DNA from: Mesorhizobium_B sp963522145
Lineage (GTDB): Bacteria; Pseudomonadota; Alphaproteobacteria; Rhizobiales; Rhizobiaceae
NCBI GenBank assembly: GCA_963522145.1
Contig: CAUQXI010000002.1
Coordinates: 209,359 to 273,358 of the forward strand
Direction: 5' to 3'
DNA length: 64,000 bases
The notes under the pieces are model-generated. The model was not told the DNA's origin. It made no database searches and worked only from the letters and a program-made list of their open reading frames with translations. Each line of letters opens with the position of its first letter. Position 1 is the stretch's first letter. Positions 60,812-64,000 of the stretch are shown here, in pieces. Both the position numbers and the translations under genes were made by a program.

Positions 60812-61116
60812 CCGCGAGTACCGGCGACGATGCGCATAGGCGAGAACCTCTGAAGAAGCAGCGAGGCGGTCGGAGCAAGAAACGGTTTTGATCAACACCA
60901 CTTTGTCACCTTCAGAAGGCTCGGAGTGGAAGTCCGTCGAACTTTGTAAGTATGTGGTTTACTCGCCTCCAGCACCGGACGCTTGACGGTCGCGCGTAGA
61001 TCGGCAACCTAATTCCTAATTGGGTCTATAGGCGCAATGGAATCCACAACCCCAGTTGCCAGTAATTACCACTCCATTTGGGTATATAATCAGATCATGT
61101 TGCTTCCGACGCGTCT
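60812..61116 (+). promoter_or_regulatory. leader region of the second reverse transcriptase
   Basis: The 305 bases become AT-rich towards the right. TATAAT at 61085-61090 is a perfect -10 box 27 bases before the RT start; no good -35 lies at the right distance (TTGCCA at 61056 is too far). An imperfect inverted repeat (ACCTAATT...AATTGGGT) sits near 61007-61025. No gene is seen. The left half could encode an accessory RNA, but structure is weaker than before the first RT. Confidence 0.4.
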
Positions 61117-62910
61117 ATGAGCCAGAGATCTCCAAAGTTCTTCCTACGCGAGAAGACCATAGCAGAAATCGTGAATCACTCATCATTAGTAAGCACCTGG
61201 AAGAAAAAAACGCATACTGACTTTCGGAATTTTTTCCTGACGGATTTGGTGGACTATCTTGATGTCAATATATCCATTAATGATGTCTGTGCTAGAATCG
61301 TTAGTAAAATCAAAGCAGGCGAGTACTCGGTCTCTGGCACTAAGCGCTACACGGTTGAAAAATCTAAGGGCCTCTGTCGGCAGATGACCCTACCTTCGGT
61401 AGCTGACGCGCTTACATTGCAGTGTCTGGCTGATGTCTTTTGGAAAGAGATAAAGTCAAAGTCACCCTCTAAGAACGCGTTCTTCGAGCCAAAAGATCAC
61501 AGTTTCTCACGAAATGACGCGAACGAACCGGAATATGGTTCAGTGAAGGCTTGGCTCGATTTTCAGAGAAAAATACTGGGATTCTCTCAAGAAAACAAAT
61601 ATATAATTGTGACCGACATCGCAAACTATTATGATTTCATAGATTTTGGTCATCTAAGAAATGTAGTAGTGTCAGTTGCAACTATCCGAGAGCCGATAAT
61701 TGGCTTCCCTATGTATATTTTGTCGGGAATGTGTTGGAAACCCGATTACATGCCAGGCCGAGAGGTGGGCATGCCGCAAATCGACATTGATGCGCCTAGG
61801 TTGCTAGCGCATTGCTTCCTTTTCGAGCTCGACGCCGTGATGGAGGATATGAAATTTTCTAATTACGCGAGGTTCATGGACGATATTGATGCAGGAGCAA
61901 ATAATATTGCTGAGGCGAAGAAAATAATAAAATCTATTGATATGACGCTTCAGACTAGGCAGTTAAGGTTAAACTCGGGAAAAACGAGAATATTAACGTA
62001 TAAAGAGGCTAGACGACATTTTCGCGTTCTTGAAAACAGAGTCCTAAAGAAATTTGAAAAGAAGATATTGGTTGGTAACAAGGAGGCTGCGGCTAAGATG
62101 CTTCCGAAGATGGTCGAGAAATGGTCAAGAAGAAAGGTATTTGACGATGGAAACGGAGAAAAGATACTGAAGAGAGTCTTAAGTTTTTCTACATCCACGA
62201 AGGCGAAGTTGGACAAGGCAATGGTGCACGAGTTCATTCGGCTGCGCCCAAATATCCGAAAGACTGGCTTCAGATATCTCGCTCATACAGGATATGATGC
62301 AGGCGATTTCGGAGCGATCAGTAAGATAATTGCAGATGGGCATGTGTGCGACGATGCCTTCAGAGTTGATTATTCTAGTTCCGTTCTGCACGGTAGGATC
62401 GCTGCCGATGCTAAAAGCGCAGAGACTCTTAGGGAGTTCTGCAACTCGTTGTGGAGTGACGATTTCTACGAGTTGTACTGCGGTATAATTCTATCGTCCC
62501 GTTTTGAGCATACTGGAGACACATTAAAAAAACTCAATGATCATGTAGCAAAATGGCGGCATGATCATCATCTCGGACGGATCATAGGTGCGCTGGCGCC
62601 TGTTGCAATGCGTGATGGGTGCTATGCTGAATTTGCTCAGTTGCTAAGAAAGTCGCTCAACGAAAGCGCTATATCAGTTCTCGACTTTCACTATCAGTTA
62701 CGAACTGACTTAAACTTTCTAAGGCCAGCAATCGGAAAGTTCAAATCTCGAGATGAGAGTTTTCCGTGTGGTATACGCATCGGAAAGTGGCTTGTCCTAC
62801 ATACAATTTTGAGGAATGTGGACCTCCCACCTCAAGATGTGAAGAAGATTAGAAATACGTTCAAACATCTTAGGGGGATTCCGTTCTTTGATGTGCCGGG
62901 TTTAGCTTAA
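61117..62910 (+). CDS. reverse transcriptase of an unassigned defence-like group
   Basis: A 597-residue, very AT-rich gene from ATG 61117. The RT core has motif A IIVTDIANYYDFID with Asp167, GMPQIDIDAPRLLAHCFLFELD where other RTs have PQG, and catalytic FMDD at 253-256 within ARFMDDIDAG. RLNSGKTRIL follows as motif D. The N-terminus (FRNFFLTDLVDYLD and EKSKGLCRQMTLPSVADALT) fits the unknown-group (UG) RTs that include DRT antiphage systems. Residues 300-597 are helical and unrecognised; no maturase, integrase or nitrilase part is present. I cannot name the subgroup. Probable phage defence, by analogy. Confidence 0.75.
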   Translation: MSQRSPKFFLREKTIAEIVNHSSLVSTWKKKTHTDFRNFFLTDLVDYLDVNISINDVCARIVSKIKAGEYSVSGTKRYTVEKSKGLCRQMTLPSVADALTLQCLADVFWKEIKSKSPSKNAFFEPKDHSFSRNDANEPEYGSVKAWLDFQRKILGFSQENKYIIVTDIANYYDFIDFGHLRNVVVSVATIREPIIGFPMYILSGMCWKPDYMPGREVGMPQIDIDAPRLLAHCFLFELDAVMEDMKFSNYARFMDDIDAGANNIAEAKKIIKSIDMTLQTRQLRLNSGKTRILTYKEARRHFRVLENRVLKKFEKKILVGNKEAAAKMLPKMVEKWSRRKVFDDGNGEKILKRVLSFSTSTKAKLDKAMVHEFIRLRPNIRKTGFRYLAHTGYDAGDFGAISKIIADGHVCDDAFRVDYSSSVLHGRIAADAKSAETLREFCNSLWSDDFYELYCGIILSSRFEHTGDTLKKLNDHVAKWRHDHHLGRIIGALAPVAMRDGCYAEFAQLLRKSLNESAISVLDFHYQLRTDLNFLRPAIGKFKSRDESFPCGIRIGKWLVLHTILRNVDLPPQDVKKIRNTFKHLRGIPFFDVPGLA

Positions 62911-62915
62911 ATGAA

Positions 62916-63012
62916 CTTCAGCGCATCATGGCGGCGCTTGTCGCCATGGCCGGGTTGAGCCGCACGCAGGCCACCTTGCCGCGCGGTCTCCGCAATGCCA
63001 TGCTGCGGCTCC
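62916..63012 (+). repeat. partial copy of the gene at 63782 (direct repeat A)
   Basis: About 97 bases from CTTCAGCGCATC to CTGCGGCTC match 63821-63917 with about four mismatches. The copy lacks the gene's start and diverges after the match, so it is a non-functional fragment directly after the reverse transcriptase. Confidence 0.85.
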
Positions 63013-63097
63013 TGCTTGGCGCTGAGTTAAGAGAGCCTAGGAAGCGACGTTGCAGCCGCGCGTTGCCCAAACTAGCCAATTCAGCTAATGTTCGTGT

Positions 63098-63334
63098 ATG
63101 AGAATACTGACCGCCACTGACGCCAAGAACCGTTTTGGCGAATTGATCGACATGGCGCAAGTCGAGCCCGTGCGCGTGCAACGGCAAGGCCGCGACGTGG
63201 CGGTGGTGCTGTCGCCGGAAGAGTTTCGCCGTCTTTCCGGAGCCGCAAGCGGAAAAATCAGCCCCGCGGTACAAAAGCTTCATGCCGAGAGCGCCAAGCG
63301 TTGGGCCAAGGTCTACGAGTCGCTGGCAAAGTAG
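63098..63334 (+). CDS. phd: Phd/YefM-family antitoxin
   Basis: A 78-residue protein: MRILTATDAKNRFGELIDMA and the RQGRDVAVVLSPEEF strand are the DNA-binding part of Phd/YefM antitoxins, and the C-terminal 30 residues (KISPAVQKLHAESAKRWAKV) would wrap the toxin. It neutralises Doc and represses its own operon. The next gene begins directly after its TAG (63332-63334), so expression is coupled. GC-rich like the host, unlike the RT before it. Confidence 0.9.
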   Translation: MRILTATDAKNRFGELIDMAQVEPVRVQRQGRDVAVVLSPEEFRRLSGAASGKISPAVQKLHAESAKRWAKVYESLAK

Positions 63335-63709
63335 GTGGAATATCTTTCGCTTGACGACGCGCTCTATATCCACGCCGAGCAGATCAGGATGTTCGGCGGT
63401 GCGCCGGGTGTGCGTGACCTTGGCTTGATCGAGTCGGCGCTGCTTCGTCCGCAGACCGGCTATTATGCCGATCTGGTCGAGCAAGCCGCCGCGCTGTGGG
63501 AAAGCCTCGCGATGAACCACGGCTTCATCGACGGCAACAAGCGCGTTGCCTTTGCGTGCACCGACATCTTCCTCGGCCTCAACGGCGCACGGCTGGAGGC
63601 CGAGCCGGAAGCGGTGATCGCCTTCATCTACGGTCACTTGGAAGCCGGAACATTCCGGAAGAACGTGCTGGACGGGTGGCTGCGCCGGCATGTCGTGACA
63701 GCCACCTGA
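63335..63709 (+). CDS. doc: Doc-family toxin (Fic fold)
   Basis: This 124-residue protein starts at GTG 63335 right after the phd stop. It has the Doc pattern: YLSLDDALYIHAEQIRMFGG, GLIESALLRPQTGYY and the active-site loop NHGFIDGNKRVAFACTDIFL. The loop fits HxFx(D/N)xNKR, with His and Lys in place and Gly before Asn, as in Doc kinases. Doc phosphorylates elongation factor Tu and halts translation when Phd is lost. Complete and probably active. Confidence 0.92.
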   Translation: MEYLSLDDALYIHAEQIRMFGGAPGVRDLGLIESALLRPQTGYYADLVEQAAALWESLAMNHGFIDGNKRVAFACTDIFLGLNGARLEAEPEAVIAFIYGHLEAGTFRKNVLDGWLRRHVVTAT

Positions 63710-63781
63710 AGAACTGAAACTTTCATCCACCTTCCTCCCATCCGCCCCACACTCCCGCCGCCCGATTGAACGGAGGCAGCG

Positions 63782-64000
63782 GTGGACGGAGCATTGGCGA
63801 TTGCGCACGACCGGGCGGTGCTTCAGCGCATCGTGGCGGCGCTTGTCGCCATGGCCGGGTTGAGCCGCACGCAGGCCACCCTGCCGCGCCGTCTCCGCAA
63901 TGCCGTGCTGCGGCTCGTGCGGCCTTCGGAATCCGCGGCACGGCGGCTGATCATCGCCGCCTCGCGCGGGCTCGCAGTGACGCTGTCGGCGCATCGGCCG
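63782..64000 (+). CDS. unrecognised protein, N-terminal part (cut by window edge)
   Basis: GTG 63782, with GGAGG upstream, opens a frame that runs off the right edge after 73 codons. It starts MDGALAIAHDRAVLQRIVAA and contains a basic stretch RTQATLPRRLRNAVLRL and RRLIIAASRGLAV. The residues look like an N-terminal hydrophobic/basic region of a conserved rhizobial protein, but I cannot name it. A truncated copy of codons about 14-45 lies at 62916, before the toxin-antitoxin genes. Confidence 0.6.
   Translation, partial: MDGALAIAHDRAVLQRIVAALVAMAGLSRTQATLPRRLRNAVLRLVRPSESAARRLIIAASRGLAVTLSAHRP
63821..63917 (+). repeat. direct repeat B, inside the gene at 63782
   Basis: Matches 62916-63012 in the same orientation with about four mismatches. 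The 0.9 kb between the copies holds the phd-doc pair. Confidence 0.85.

Overview
The window looks like chromosomal DNA of an alphaproteobacterium of the order Hyphomicrobiales, most like the Mesorhizobium/Phyllobacteriaceae group. The grounds are high GC, many four-base ATGA/GTGA gene overlaps, a FosX of Mesorhizobium type, divergent rph and hrcA, rhizobial palindromic intergenic repeats and a rhizobial-style ribitol operon. These calls rest on motif recognition from memory; no database search was run.

Layout. 1-4.5 kb is accessory: a partial gene, unknown proteins, a DUF3768 protein, an XRE regulator and two SHOCT-tailed membrane proteins. A near-consensus promoter there leads into a leader peptide and a terminator. 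4.6-11.2 kb is one leftward operon for uptake and oxidation of a pentitol, probably ribitol. 11.2-14.0 kb is a small island beside tRNA-Ser(GGA): a remnant of an Mrr-type restriction gene, then an intact DRT2-like reverse transcriptase preceded by a structured region that may be its template RNA. 14.4-26.8 kb holds msrA and a nucleoside uptake and salvage block: BMP-type ABC transporter with fosX embedded, cdd, punA, deoA, upp and add. 26.8-44.4 kb is mainly core: ubiE, ubiB, coaBC, the pxp cluster with two biotin-carrier-like proteins, gyrB, a light and stress signalling cluster, rsmI, hemW, rdgB and rph. 44.4-50 kb has a Crp/Fnr regulator between two DUF6894 genes, hrcA, a cation transporter and cysK.

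50.1-52.3 kb is a compact, AT-richer three-gene cassette: an Mrr-like PD-(D/E)xK nuclease, a histidine kinase without a sensor domain, and a stand-alone receiver. I know of no described system with this make-up, and it is my main candidate for an undescribed, probably defensive, system. 54.67-58.49 kb is a complete IS1-like element with perfect 26-bp inverted ends and an 8-bp target duplication. It carries seven cargo genes, including a Panacea-domain gene and a membrane-protein gene broken by an in-frame amber codon, and it sits about 50 bp upstream of lepA. After lepA come a DUF4258/DUF2283 pair, a second and very AT-rich reverse transcriptase of unknown group, a roughly 97-bp direct repeat, a Phd/Doc toxin-antitoxin pair and a gene cut by the window edge.

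Three defence-like loci (DRT2-like RT; nuclease-kinase-receiver; second RT with TA modules) plus a mobile element therefore sit between otherwise ordinary core operons.
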